Position numbers and translations under genes: made by a program | In this document: positions 1-14,065 of the stretch, one piece after another | How positions within the stretch are numbered: the first letter of the stretch is position 1 | How the letters are laid out: each line of letters opens with the position of its first letter | Notes under the pieces: generated by a model | Seen by the model: only the letters and a program-made list of their open reading frames with translations | The model's database searches: none | What the model was told of the DNA's origin: nothing | From: Osedax fenrisi | Lineage: Eukaryota; Annelida; Polychaeta; Sabellida; Siboglinidae | DNA: 64,000 nt | Reading direction: 5' to 3' | Assembly (NCBI GenBank): GCA_964019155.1 | Contig: OZ025239.1 | Coordinates: forward strand, 75,627,394-75,691,393

Positions 1-499
1 TAAGAGAGGATACGAGAGGATACGATAGGATACGAGAGGATAAGAGAGGATACGAGAGGATACGAGAGGATACGAGAGGATACGAGAGGATACGAGAGGA
101 TACGAGAGGATACGAGAGGATACGAGAGGATACGAGAGGATAAGAGAGGATACGAGAGGATACGAGAGGATAAGAGAGGATACGAGAGGATACGAGAGGA
201 TACGAGAGGATACGAGAGGATACGAGAGGATACGAGGGGATACGAGAGTATACGAGAGGATACGAGAGGATACGAGAGGATAAGAGAGGATACGAGAGGA
301 TACGAGAGGATACGAGAAGATACGAGAGGATACGAGAGGATACGAGAGGATACGAGAGGATACGAGAGGATACGAGAGGATACGAGAGGATACGAGAGGA
401 TACGAGAGGATAAGAGAGGATACGAGAGGATACGAGAGGATACGAGAGGATACGATAGGATACGAGAGGATACGAGAGGATACGAGAGTTTAAGAGAGA
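1..499. repeat. 10-bp satellite (TACGAGAGGA)n
   Basis: About 49 perfectly phased copies of a 10-bp unit run from the window edge to 490, with a decayed last copy to 499. Variants are single substitutions: TAAGAGAGGA at 1, 41, 141, 171, 281 and 411, TACGATAGGA at 21 and 451, and three singletons (231, 241, 311). No insertion or deletion breaks the phase. The array probably continues beyond the window. Confidence 0.98.
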
Positions 500-949
500 A
501 CGTATACGTTTAGTAAATATATATAGTGTATATGCATCTGTTATAACTATAGTTAGTAATAGTGGAAAGTACTCGAATACTGTCATGCGCGTAATTATGA
601 CACCCTATAGGATATATCTCTATAGAGATGTCCTCAAATATAATTCCAATCAAAAAATAATTAATCACCGAAATGTTAATTAATATAATTCATATAAGTA
701 TATTTTTTTAAATATTTATATTTTTTAAATATAACAAATGTTAAATACATTTTGTAAATGTAAATTAGAATATCACCAACTATTTGAATACGATTTTATT
801 TCTTTTATATCAACATGTTCTGCGTATTATATACATATCTTTGATATTATATACGCATACATTATATATTTGGGTTTGAGTAAAAATTAAGTTAAGTAAA
901 TTAAAAAATACTTACATAAAATAAATTCACTTCCTAATATATTTAATAA

Positions 950-999
<50 letters not shown>

Positions 1000-2066
1000 A
1001 GTACCTATACGGTATAGGCTATATCTATTACCTATGGGTATCATAACGTGTCTATGATTATATTGACTACCTTAGGTATACTATAGTAGTAGGCCTAGTA
1101 TCCTATGCCTAGTAGCTGGATCACCCCACTGCTATTAGTACAAACATATATGTTAAATGATATTAAGTTTTATATAATATATGCCTATGCGTAATGGTAT
1201 CAATCTAGTTGTTAATTACTCATTTGATGTTCTAACTGGTTCTCATTTATATTTAATATATTGAATACTTTAGCATCATTACAACGCCTAGCGTAATATA
1301 TTGTACGTGACTAACGAATTGTATTAATTAGATTTAATTAACCTATTAATTAGAATATATTTGTTAACAATAACATAATAATGTAGACGACATAGTTATG
1401 GCAAAGCGGTGATCAAACCAAAATATACAGTAACAAAATAGATAGTAACATATATATATACAACCTAGCTAGAGAATATATATATACCTATAGCTAGAGC
1501 ATATATATTTATATATATATATATTAATATCACATAGGATTGTATACGTTCCATACATATATTTTTCATATAAGAGATACATTTAAATTAAATAAGTATC
1601 AATATATAGGTTTTATAATTTAAAAATTATTTAAGAACAAAAATAAAAAATAATTACTTAAATTATGATAGAAATATAACTATACTTTTATCACAGGAAT
1701 ATCCAGGATATTACACTTTTATTAACGAATCCTAATTAAAATTATTTTATTTAGATTCCTAATATAAAATAAATTCAATATTATGCAATATTAAACTGTT
1801 TTTATGCTGTTATTGATTTTACTTATTTTACTTGCTTATCAAATGTATATCACATATATATATAGTGAACCATGGTACGAATGACCATATATGATGTTTA
1901 ATGTGATGATTTTATAAGGTTGCATTATATCAATATATGTGGACATCCGTTTCAATAGTCGAAATACTATGCACCATATACTTTATAGTATACATTTTAT
2001 ACTATAGATAAATCGGGGTTGCGTTATATCTAGGGGTTAAATATACCCACATATGGATACATGATG

Positions 2067-2113
<47 letters not shown>

Positions 2114-2257
2114 ACAGTTTATGCACATACAATAAACTATATTATTTATATTGATAATATGTTATTTACCTTTATATTGAGGTATATAGGTTATATATAT
2201 ATATTACTAAATACTAATTCTAACAGTAGGATATATTACAGTAGGTAACAAGGTAAA

Positions 2258-2293
<36 letters not shown>

Positions 2294-3468
2294 CCTATAT
2301 ATCTAACTAAAGTATTACTATTGTTATTGTATAAGATTTATCAATGCACATTTTAATGATAGTATCTATATATATACCAAATATGGTTATATATAAAATA
2401 AAACATGTAATTATGTAATTCCAAATGTATATTCTTTATATTATCAGATATATTATATTATTTCATTAATAAAAATAACATTATTATGGTTATAACTATA
2501 TATAGTGACTATATAGGTTATATATAGCAAAGATTTTCCGAAGGGGTGTGTATATCAATAATATTTAGGTTACGGAACAATATATATAGTTTCATATTAT
2601 ATAATATAACATTATTTTATAGGATTCAAAACAAAAAAATTGTTAAATTAAATTGATTGATGAAGAAAAAAATATTAAATTAGTCGTGTAAATAATTCCA
2701 TAAAATATCTACAATTTAATTTAATTTTTATAATACATTTATTCATATTATTTAAAAATGTTTTTCTAACATAATATAATATACAAGCTAATCAAAATAT
2801 ATATTTTTATTTGATTGATTTTTGAATTTTATTTGAAAGAAAATAAATTCGATTTCTTGCAATATTTATTTCTAAGATACGTTATATTACCCACATTTAA
2901 AACATTAATTATAAAATAATGTTCAATTTAATGTTTTTATTATATTCCATAATATTTTATATTATTACAACATCATTATAACAATTCGTAGGATATATAT
3001 AACAATTATTTCCGGTAATTTATATAAAATGTATTTGTGTATTAACTATAGGTATAAATAACATGCCATATCATCATCCAAATAGTAACATACACACATA
3101 CACCACATTCAAATAAGTGTATATATACCATGAGTCACATGCATGTTTATTCAACATATCATTAAATGTAGTATGTACATTTTAGTGTGCAAAACCCTAT
3201 ACAAAGCTATTTAATTTATCGGCTGATATTCCTTTGTAGAAATCATTACGTAATATGAATTCAGTGATTCACCGACAATTACTAACTCTTAGGTCGTGAC
3301 TCAGCTTTATTTACCCACAGGTAATGACTACTATATTGTTGACATACTAACACACATTCCATGACTCATAAGAGGCGTTTTGTATTGACAGTATGACAAA
3401 CACGAGCACAGTTTATAGCTATATTTGTATGCACAGCTTGAATATAAATACAAATACACTCACATACA

Positions 3469-3504
<36 letters not shown>

Positions 3505-4047
3505 GTATGTATTACATGATACTTATTTATATGTATTTCTATGTATCACATTACTAAGGTAAAATGTTATACGAAATGTTAGATCATTACTATAGATAAT
3601 TATAATGAATGTATACATTAATAGGTATACCTATAGTGTATTAGTATAGTATTATTATATATATATATATGTATTATAGTAAAGCCAAACGTTGTATAGA
3701 ATACTTGATAATATACAAGTTGAATAACACTGCCTAGCATAACGTATAACATAACGTATGTTATGAATGCACTACTTTATTTATGTTGCCTATCCATCAT
3801 GATTCATGAGCCATCGTGGTATTGTTATGTATGTTATACATGCACATGCATATACTCATGTATATACGCATACACACACACATACACACGTATACAATAG
3901 TTGTCATTCTGGTAATATAATATCCATATATCTAGAGATAGAAGCGATATCGTTAATATATTATATTAAGTATGGTATATCATGCTATACAATATACTGC
4001 AATCTCATTATATATATATACACACATATATATATATATATATATAT
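500..4047. other. AT-rich DNA without recognisable genes
   Basis: Only simple sequence stands out: (TA)n at 953-996, 2070-2109, 2262-2291 and 3471-3501, and a CA-rich patch near 3868-3890. A single end of the family C transposon (CAAAGATTTTCCGAAG) lies at 2528-2543, without a visible partner. The open frame at 3806-4165 runs through microsatellites and a SINE and is not coding. Confidence 0.7.
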
Positions 4048-4379
4048 TGTTATTGTTATTTTATTTTGGTGGAGTCCTTTCATCCCATTCAGGAACTCAG
4101 ATGAAGTTTTCACGTATAACCATATGGCTCTAATATCCTTTCGAAGCCTCTCTAACGTACGTTAAGGAATCCATGGTTTTAAGTTAAAACTTATTAAAGT
4201 TAACGAGAGCCGATAATTTATTTATACACTATTATATAATATCACTTTTAAATAATAATGTAAGACCTGTGTGGTCTTAATGGTCCGGACAGGGTTTGAA
4301 GTTCAAACTTAGAACCCGCGCCCTATAGGGTATACTGCTTACGTATATCACGCCTTGCCAACCTATTCCACACAGGCAA
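4048..4379 (-). mobile_element. tRNA-derived SINE, copy 1
   Basis: A near full-length reverse copy of the family best seen at 48559-48871. The head, CCACACAGGC on the plus strand, lies at 4368-4377. The box B region (near 4290-4318) is disrupted by a short insertion. The conserved 3' part, GGACTCCACC on the minus strand, and a TTGTTATTG-type tail lie at the low-coordinate end. It sits directly beside an L2 3' end (4395 onward). Confidence 0.85.
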
Positions 4380-4394
4380 TTACATATATATATA

Positions 4395-5110
4395 ATGATG
4401 ATGAATGTTTATTTAAACACCTAAATACATCAAAAGGGTACTATATTAAAATTAAAATATTAAAAGGTAGGTAATACATATATGTATTTGTATATACGTA
4501 TATGTACACATACCGCGTACAATAATAAAATAAACCGGAAAGAAAATCAAATGTAGTAAAACGCAAATAAAAGAAGTATTACAGGTTTTCACCCTAGGTC
4601 AATATTTTGATTAATTTATTAAATGTATTATGGTATACCTGATTGATATAATAGAGGGTGGGAGTGAATTCCATAGATTATATATATTTAATATATCTAA
4701 GAGCCATAGAATTATATTTTATGAACGGAGATCAGGGGTAGTGAGAAAAAGAAAACATGGTTTCTAAAATATGGAATGAGATATAGAGATCATCGTATTG
4801 AATAGAATTAGAAATATAAGATGGACAAGTGGAAGTGTAGCTTGAAGAATGAAAAATAGATATGGTACGAGAAGAGGAGTGTTTGTTAAATATAAATCAG
4901 GAATTAAGTTCTGGTACGAGGAGGTAGATGGAATGATCTAGAATGCGTACGTAAGTTATAGGTAGTACGGATTGACGAGCGAATAACTCGCGGATTTATG
5001 GGAAAGGTAGAATTTAAGGAAATCCTTATGAGGAATGGTGACAATTAATCTATTGTGAGAGGTTAAAGCAACTAATCAGAGTTTTAGTAATATATTCGGT
5101 AATACGTTTA
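4395..5110 (-). pseudogene. L2-type LINE 3' remnant
   Basis: The reverse strand aligns with the C-terminal end of the LINE at 25774-28240. Shared segments include CTATGGAATTCACTCCC (the LWNSLP motif, near 4650), the RSSIRTTYNL region (near 4970) and a 3' end with AAATAAACATTCA near 4405 followed by a short TGA repeat. Several stops and indels make it non-coding. The 5' side is cut by a family A MITE at about 5111. Confidence 0.8.
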
Positions 5111-6087
5111 GAGGAATTCTCCGATTACCGACCATAAATGATTATTTGTAATAACTTATTCAATATTAAATATATTTATTTGACATTTTGTAATTAGGGT
5201 AATATTATGACAATGAATAATGTTGCTATTTTAAATGTATGATATAATTATATTTACAAGAATAAACAGGGGTGTCGTATACATTTGCCTTATACCGACC
5301 CCCTCTCCTATTACCGACCCCCTAAAATAATCGTGGTATAAATAATCGTAGTATTATAATATCCAATACAAATAGTAGATAATAGTAGATAATATCTACT
5401 AGATATACATAAATATAATTAATTATAACATGCACGCAATTTATTTATTATTGAATTTATGTTTTAATAGTAATATTAAATTTAAATTTAAACTTTATAG
5501 TAATTATATTAAAATAGTATATATTATTATTTAATATTTATCTATTAATCAGTACCTATGTATATAATCAACTGGAACCATGAATCCTAAATCTATATAA
5601 ATGATAAAAAAATAACTTACGACATATTTTAAAGTAAAATACGGATCTATTTTGATTGGATATTATAAATCACATGGGGTCGGTATTAGGGTAATTTAGG
5701 GGGTCGGTAATAGGAAAAGCATATGGTTGTTATAATTAAGATATATTGGTTAATAGTTATTCAAATTAAATTATTTTTATAATTGTTATAAACATTTTAT
5801 TGATCTACAATATTATGCTCAGTATTAAGTTTTCTTTTAATTAATAAATAATTACAATGATTTAAAAAAAGTTATTATTCAAATATTTAAAAAGTAAAAA
5901 GAGAATATTACATTTTATCAAATAACAATTGTAAGATTGAATATTTTTTAAAACAAAATACTTATTCATATTTATCATTAAATTACGAACAGTTCATTTA
6001 TAAATAATTTTTTTATATCTCTTATAGTTACTGAGATACGAGAGGGGTCGGTATTAGGAGGGGGTCGGTAATTGTAGACTTTCCCCT
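5111..6087 (+). mobile_element. Family A MITE, copy A1
   Basis: A non-autonomous element of about 0.98 kb. Its right end GACTTTCCCC is intact and its left end is decayed. It carries four clusters of a GGTCGGTAATCGG-type motif: 5119-5135, 5268-5325 (on the opposite strand, ACCGACCCCC), 5677-5715 and 6046-6075. A TA follows the right end. No transposase frame is present. Confidence 0.85.
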
Positions 6088-6199
6088 ATATATTATTTTA
6101 ATTATGAAAGGGTGATAATTAGAATATTCAGCGATGGTAGTATTTTAAGGAATGGAGAAAGATTGTGGTAGCTATGACGCCATGATACACCGAATCTTA

Positions 6200-6345
6200 T
6201 TATTACCTCATCATCACTAACACCGTCACCATAACCACCACCATAACCACCATCATAACCATCATCATCATCATCATTATCATCATCATCATCATCATAA
6301 CCATCATAACAATCACCATTATTATCATCATCATCGCCAATAGAT
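6200..6345. repeat. Trinucleotide array (ATC/ACC)n
   Basis: An imperfect array of CATCAT and ACCACCATA units, degenerate at both ends. No gene is seen between the family A copy and this point, nor from here to 7385, apart from the palindrome ACACCTATAGGTGT near 6840 and a TG-rich patch at 6868-6888. Confidence 0.85.
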
Positions 6346-7385
6346 TCAATCTAAATAAAATATAAGCTACAATAGCCTATATCGATTTATACATGAATGG
6401 CCAGTCATAGATAAGTCATAGAGTAGTCAATACTATTGACTCAATAGTAATAGATAACGCGTAGTACTTATTCTCAAATGATAGGTGAACATCGTCATTG
6501 CACATGTCACATCTATATATGTGAAATGCGTTTGACATTCAATACATTTCTAGGTCACACATCGTAAATGTCGTACGCAGTGATATCGATGTGACATTCT
6601 CATTGTACGCATTGCATACGTACATATATGTCAATGTGTACTGCTTATCAGATAAATACATATGCATTTCGTGTTCTTATATTTATACATATTTATTTAT
6701 CAATTATGTTTTCGTTTTTTTATTTTGTTTATTATTTATTTACCTTCCGTCTCATCGATACGACGAAAACAACATATCTACATTTTATTGAGGTAATAAA
6801 CAATTTAATAATAATAATAATATACGTATATGTATACACACACCTATAGGTGTATACATACACATATAGGTGTGTGTATGTGTGTGTGCATTGCGTTGTA
6901 TTGTATTGTATTGTGTTTTATGTATACACAAATATCCAGGTATTCTAAACAATCAGGAATGTTACAAAAGAATGTCAATAATACTAATAATAATAGAATG
7001 TGAACTCGGGGTTAAAACCTGCGAACCGGGCGGTACATCATTTCATAGAAATAATTATAGATAGTGAAAAACACATCTAGTAAAACAATACTTATGTCGT
7101 ATGTAAATAAGTTATATATTCAATAATATTAGTGCAGTTAACTGCAGTTAATATAATTATGTAGTAGGCATATGTAGTATACGACTAGTCACCTACCTAT
7201 ATACACTATATATATAGTATACTACAAGTTCTATAGTACCTGTAGGTTTGAATAACTATATTAGTGTATTTTTAGTATGGTATGCTAAGTAAGTTATGTA
7301 TTTTCAATAACGTTAAATATATGAGAATAGTGTTCGTTACATATATATGGGATGGTATACTATAGTAGGTTATACTATTATACTA

Positions 7386-7612
7386 GGTTAACCTAATACG
7401 GACACTTTAACAATACATGATCTTAACATTTCATGACTCTATATTTGTATTCAAAAATTACAATATATTAATATTATCTGATTATAGATATTATTGTGAT
7501 TTTAAAATGTTATTAAAACTTCTTATACAATATATAACGGGGGTGTCCGTATTCAGTACCCATGTCCGAATACGGATACCCTGTGTTATAATACGGACAG
7601 TGTCCGTCGGAC
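7386..7612 (+). mobile_element. Family B MITE fragment, copy B1
   Basis: Starts inside the left end at CCTAATACGGACACTTT and matches the left quarter of copies B3 and B5 through the second motif cluster (GTGTCCGTATTC, near 7543). It stops where a TG-rich array begins. The terminal GGGGAAAG is missing, so it is truncated at both ends. Confidence 0.8.
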
Positions 7613-7802
7613 ACACTGTGTGTGTATGTGTGTGTGTATATGTAGGTGTGTGTTGTGTGTGTATGTATGTGTGTGTGTTTATGTGTGTGTACGTATGTGT
7701 ATGTACTACATAGGTGGGTATATATGTATGTGTGGGTGTGTGTGTGGGTGTGTGTGTGGTGTGTGTGTGTGGTGTGTGGGTGTGTACGCCGTACGGGTGT
7801 AT
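7613..7802. repeat. TG-rich microsatellite (TGTG/TATG)
   Basis: An interrupted (TG)n with GTATG and GGTG variants. Open frames on both strands across it come from the low-complexity sequence and are not genes. The DNA from 7803 to 8500 is AT-rich with (TA)n at 8061-8086 and 8233-8284 and shows nothing else. Confidence 0.9.
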
Positions 7803-8239
7803 ATATATAAATAGTATATAACTATAAATATAATCTGAAACTAACTTAACTGTATTATTAAATATCATATTAATATTAATAGAAATTCGATATGCACAAT
7901 AGTACAAACTAGTTGATGGGGGTTTGTCCTTTATGTGTATACATCAACATAACAACTATACATATAAGTTACCACTGCACTTATATTACCCATTATAGCT
8001 ATGATATATTGAAACATAACCATGATGATACGTTTATAATATGAAATATAATATTTTCATAATTATATATATATATATATATATATTTAAGATTAATATT
8101 TAAAAATTTGTTAACTGAATGAAATTACATATTTACTTTATAAATTATTATAAAAAGTCATAACTTCTATTAATATCAATAAATATATACATATATACAC
8201 CTATATATACACACACATACAGACATACACACACATATA

Positions 8240-8289
<50 letters not shown>

Positions 8290-8525
8290 AATAATAACAT
8301 TAACATTGAACAAATTGTAAGAACTAGTTAATTATATCATACTATTATATATTAAATCAAACTTTGAGTAGACCTGCCAGTATACACAATGTGATAAGTG
8401 TATTATAAAAGTGTCACTCTAACACTACGTGTCACTTTCACTGATGTAGTCATACAGCGAAGCTTTAACTACCCGGCAAACTGTACTAGCCTCATAAAAT
8501 ACTAACATATCTAATAGACTCACAT

Positions 8526-8714
8526 GTTTACATTGTGCTATTATGCTGCTATTATGTTGCCATTAAAAGTCTATTATGATATTATTATGCTGCTATTAAT
8601 ATCATAATAGACTTTTAATGGCAACAAAATAACAGCATAATAGCATGACAAATTAATAGAAGCATAATATACATTTAATGGCAACATAATAGCAGCATAA
8701 TAGCACAATGTAAA
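8526..8714. repeat. Nested fold-back (two inverted-repeat pairs)
   Basis: An outer pair of about 41-bp arms (8526-8566 with 8672-8714), starting TTTACATTGTGCTATTATGC, encloses an inner pair centred near 8593 (GTTGCCATTAAAAGTC with GACTTTTAATGGCAAC). The stretch can fold as a long cruciform or hairpin. No transposase or target duplication was found. Confidence 0.85.
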
Positions 8715-8908
8715 TATGTTAGGCTATTAGATATGCTATTATGTTGCTGTTATGAGGTTATTACTGTTAGCTAGGTATACGAGCTGTATGCATATAATCG
8801 AATATGCATATACGAATACTCTAGTATTCAAATATTAATATAACACTATATTTTCTAATGTTTCCTATATATTAGGATCCTAGCGACCTGCATATTAATC
8901 ACGGCTCA

Positions 8909-9091
8909 GTGATTTATACGCTGATGACTGACCTACTAAAGAGTACATTGACACCGACTACTTTCATAAAGACATTTATATCACTGCCCTCAGTATGTAG
9001 TACAACTTTATTAGTTCTAACTATACTCGCCCAGGTGGCAGCAGTGACGATCGTTGCAATCAACATAGTACTATTAGAAGTAGGATTATAG
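8909..9091 (+). other. Unassigned hydrophobic open frame
   Basis: A 60-codon open frame starting with GTG, not ATG, in an unusually GC-balanced patch. It reads hydrophobic near its end (TILAQVAAVTIVAINIVLLE). I do not recognise it. A CAG just before 8909 could be a splice acceptor, but no partner exon was found. It could equally be chance or transposon-derived. Confidence 0.15.
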
Positions 9092-9412
9092 ATATATTAT
9101 TCGAAAGAAAACCCTCTGCATAGATAGATCTACATTTATTTTATTTACAGCAAATTAAACTATTCCCATATATGATTAAAAGGTAATATCAGATGATATT
9201 TTCAAATATCTATGTTAATCATTATATATATACTAGTACAGCCATATATATTTACCTCATATTTATTGACAATAATGCAACAACGTGTAACATTTATTAC
9301 TATACCTATATAGAAACAATACCTACTAGTTTCATCTCAACATAACAATGGAACACTTAGATCATCATATTTCAATCATTTTAATTTAGAAAACTTAATT
9401 TAAAGAGTAATA

Positions 9413-9870
9413 CCAAAGATTTTGCGAAGAAAAGATATAACACTCCCTATGCATGCAACGTAATTTAGTAATATACCCAACCGCTGCTAGCAGTAGTATC
9501 GAAATCACTGAAATAGATTTAGGTTCGGCTCTGTTTGCATACAACAATGTTTTCATTGCTCTATTAAATTTCATGCAATATAAATTAACTTTTACTTACT
9601 AAATATATACTTATAGCATTTAAAACATAAATATCATATTTGTTTGTTATATATTAGTAATGAACACTTAGTTTTCATCATATAAATATTAATTTAAAGC
9701 ATATTATTTAACATTTTAAAAGTGTATAGTTAAATACGAATTTACATTATAAACAACACATAGTTCCTAAAAGTAACCCGCTATAGGTAGCACCAGGGTA
9801 TTTTGTATACAAATTCGAATTACACGATTTCGCGTAAGTGTTATATCTTTCCTTAGGAAAATCTTTGGTA
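9413..9870 (+). mobile_element. Family C MITE, copy C1 (458 bp)
   Basis: Terminal inverted repeats are CAAAGATTTTGCGAAG at the left and AAAATCTTTG at the right, extended by AAAGATATAACACT-type sequence at both ends. It is flanked by a perfect 7-bp direct repeat, GTAATAC. It shares its whole length with copy C2 in opposite orientation and has no open frame. Confidence 0.92.
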
Positions 9871-10203
9871 ATACTATATCTACTAATATCCCTGGCTAAT
9901 ATCTATGTCTAATACCGATAATAAACGACAGGTACGTGTATAGGTGGCGCTACCGTTAGTCATGTTGTCACGTGAGTATCGCTATTGACGTATCGTAATA
10001 GTAACTTATGGAGTGTTATCCTAGTGTTAAGCCAGTGAGTAGGGGCGTCACAGGATGATTAAAAGTGGGGGGTGTCTCAGACTCATCAATTATTACCATA
10101 TACTTTACTAAGAAGATAAATCTATAATATCACTTGTAGAGGGCTTAATATGATTGACTTGTATTGGGTTGCACAATACATATCAATGTTGGATATAATT
10201 ATA

Positions 10204-10659
10204 CCAAAGATTTTCCGAAGGAAAGATATAACACTTACGCGAAATCGTGTAATTCGAATTTGTATACAAAATACCCTGGTGCCACCTATATCGGGTTATT
10301 TTTAGGAACTATATGTTGTTTATAATGTAAATTCGTATCAAACTATACACTTTTAAAATTTTAAATAATATGCTTTAAATTAGTAATTATATGATGAAAA
10401 CTAAGTGTTCATTACTAAAATATAACAAACAAATATGATATGTATGTTCTAAATGATATAAGTATATATTTGGTGAGTAAAAGCTAATTTATATTGCATG
10501 TACTTTAATAGAGCAATGAAAACATTGTTGTATGAAAACAGAGCCGAACCTAAATATATTTCAATTATTCGATATTACTGCTAGCAGCGGCATTGGGTAT
10601 TACTAAATTACGTTGCAGGCATAGGGAGTGTTATATCTTTGTTTCGCAAAATATTTGAT
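10204..10659 (-). mobile_element. Family C MITE, copy C2 (456 bp)
   Basis: An inverted copy of the element at 9413-9870, diverged by scattered substitutions. Its ends are CAAAGATTTTCCGAAG and AAAATATTTG, flanked by a perfect 7-bp direct repeat, ATTATAC. C1 and C2 are separated by about 333 bp of non-repeated sequence. Confidence 0.92.
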
Positions 10660-10726
10660 TATACTACAAAGACTATTAATAGAAGAAATATAATATTTAT
10701 AAAGAATAAAATCATTTGTAGTTCTT

Positions 10727-10766
10727 AAAAGTGGGGGGATATTATATATTATATCCCCCCACTTTT
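10727..10766. repeat. 16-bp-arm palindrome AAAAGTGGGGGGATAT
   Basis: Perfect 16-bp inverted arms around an 8-nt loop. The same AAAAGTGGGGGG occurs alone at 10061-10072, so the palindrome and the solo site bracket MITE copy C2. It may be a collapsed transposon made of two ends. Confidence 0.8.
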
Positions 10767-11081
10767 ATGAATACCCTACCAGGTAGGGAATATACCTTGA
10801 CACACTCGGTATTCTACCCTACATAGTTATAACATGTTAACTTTCCTAATAACGTATTCAACTTATTTAACTTGTCAATCTATTCGAATATTAATATTAT
10901 TAAAATATTAAACATTACCTATAGATTTAATTTTTCAAAATAAAAATTCAACGTTAATAAATTTAAAATGTATTAATTTACTCCAATTAAATAAACTTTT
11001 ATTTATTTTATGTTATCTAATTATGTCCCACTTTTAAATCGTACAAACTAAACCTATATTATAAAATACATCAAATATGTG

Positions 11082-11131
<50 letters not shown>

Positions 11132-12826
11132 ACATTCCTATATGAATATAATATATATATATTAAAATATAAATAACAAACAGGATATAGGAAATATACA
11201 AATAATTAATAAATAAAATAAAATCATTACAATCTTTACGTAATTATAATCTCTCCCATATATTTATAGTTTACATATATTGGTAGTCACGTGATTTGAC
11301 TTCAACATTCCTGGATACTAGATTTATGTTGTTCGAGAAATATGGCCGATCATCACATATAAAGTATTAATTAATATCATTACATATTGCAATTATTGTA
11401 GTATAAATATATTATATAAATTAATATAAATGTTTATATTGGTATCGAAACGCACTTTATAAGCGTATATAGAAAAAAATCGAATGTATTTAAAAATAAA
11501 CAATATTTGTTTGATTATGTGATATTAAATGCATGTTTCACGTGATGGTCGGCCATCTTAGGACACATACATCGAGTCACCAGGCGTGTTGAAGAATTGT
11601 ACACTAACGAGCTATAGGTGCACACATACACATCCATGACCTCTGCACTGAATTCGTAATAAACGTATACGTTGACGATACCATAGTACTATTTCTAACT
11701 ATAACAGATGGGCAAACAATTATTAAAGTATTCATTACATCTATACCTATGCCTACCTATACATCTTGTAATTGCGTTTATTATCATCTACAAAGTAGTA
11801 GTTTATTATTATTAAGAGCGTGTACGCCGTGTCGCCTATCTACTTATGATATTAATATTATTAATATTATTAATATTATTAATATTATTAATATTATTTT
11901 AACATAGCTATGCGTAATAATCTCTATTTACACCCAAGCAACCAAAAGTGGATTATATTCATATACAAATGGTTGCATATATAGTATACTATAGTGCAAT
12001 GGCTGCTGCAGCCGATAGTCATCTAAGTCATACTATTCTTATAATTAAAGTATAGTATGTATGTATAGGAGTGTGTGATACTTGAACAGGTATGAACAAT
12101 ATCGAATTTCTTCTATATATTTAATTATAAAAATTAATATAATAATTATAATAACTAGTAAACTAATAAGGGGAAGGTGTTATGCCATTTTATGATACTC
12201 GGATAATATTTTCTAGAATTTAATTTATTTAAAAAATAAAAAAAAACGTTTTAGAATTACTTTCACATCAATATAAAAGGTAAAATATATTAATATTTGA
12301 TTACATATGTATACATATGTAAATTATATTTATATAGTATATTAAATTTGAAATTAATAAATAAAAATAAAAAAAAGAGTGTATAACATTTGTTTTAAAC
12401 ATTTAAAAAAAATACATCCGAAAAAAGGAGACGCGAACCTCCCCTATAGTTGTACTCCCTATAGGGGAGGTGGAGTTGAACCATTATTTGTACCATTTTC
12501 TAAAATAATCCATTTAATAACCTATAGGATATATAATTATTGAATAACTGTTATCATATGTATCACGTGCCTATCGTGACGTAACTATAGGGGAGGCGTG
12601 GGGTTATTTCCTCCTCGATGTTTTGTCTGGGATGCGGGTATCCTATATAGGTAAATAGGTATATCATCCCCACTTTAACAAAGTGTTGAGTCTAGCGTAT
12701 TAGCAGTTATAACAAGCCAATGTCATGAGTGACATTCATTGATAGTGCCAAATTGGCACAGTTAATACAACAATATATAATTCTCCGAATTAGTATAAAT
12801 TACATTTTGTTATTGACTTATATAAT

Positions 12827-12884
<58 letters not shown>

Positions 12885-13434
12885 TATACCTATAGGTTAA
12901 CCGACATTAAACTATAGTTATAACTGAACAGTATTAATGTAATTATATAATTAAATGTATTATACATTGCAGTACATGTTCCCTTCCCGGTATAGAAGAT
13001 ATCGAAATCATTATTGATACAAATATAATGTTAACATTATCTCAAATATGTATAATAAAACGAAAATGCAATAAAGTATACTTTCTATACGTATTTCCTA
13101 TAGGAAAGCACCTACCCATAGGTATACTGTCTATTTTGATATTGACCTATCTGTTAACTTTGAAACCTATCTATATTTCAATTAATAAATTATAATTATA
13201 ATTAGACATATAGGTATAATTCTATAGGTTCCTTTGATAACATCGAGTATATTATAAGTTTGAAACATAATGAGAATGACCTATAGGTCGCCTATAGGTG
13301 TGTCCCTGTTTGGAGATAGGACATATATAACAACTACAATTGTTTAATTGTTCAATACAAATTGTTCTGATAACATTTAGATAAAGTACATCGTATATGT
13401 AAATGATTATACTTCAAATGGTTATTAATATATT

Positions 13435-13485
<51 letters not shown>

Positions 13486-13491
13486 TATATA

Positions 13492-13534
<43 letters not shown>

Positions 13535-13990
13535 CTGACTGCCATATAATATATATAGGTAATTAAATATGTTATTATATACGATTGTGATTGTCAATTG
13601 TATCGTAGTAACCTAATGTGCATGCAAATGTATTATAAAAAGATGATTTACGTAGTATTCTTTATTATTTATTATTTGTAAGAATATAAATATATTTATT
13701 AATTAAAGTAAGTATATCTAACATGTTTTAAATGATGTTTAATGTTAGTAGGTTATAAACTGCTATATATATATATCTATAGATGTAGTATAAGTTTGTG
13801 GGTACAAAGTTAGCTACATTCTCCTCCATTTCCCCTAGCTCCTATGTAGATCTTCTTTTTCTAATACATATGTATAGTATTAGATCACTAAAATATAATT
13901 GATAATCACCATCGAATATAATGACATATTTAATTAACTATATATCTTATATCGCAGTTAGGTATATACACTTTGATGTATACTCATTTA

Positions 13991-14065
<75 letters not shown>

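Noticed and set aside
7491..7907. Minus-strand frame rich in THTHT
   Set aside because: Simple-sequence translation across a TG-rich array plus a MITE fragment.
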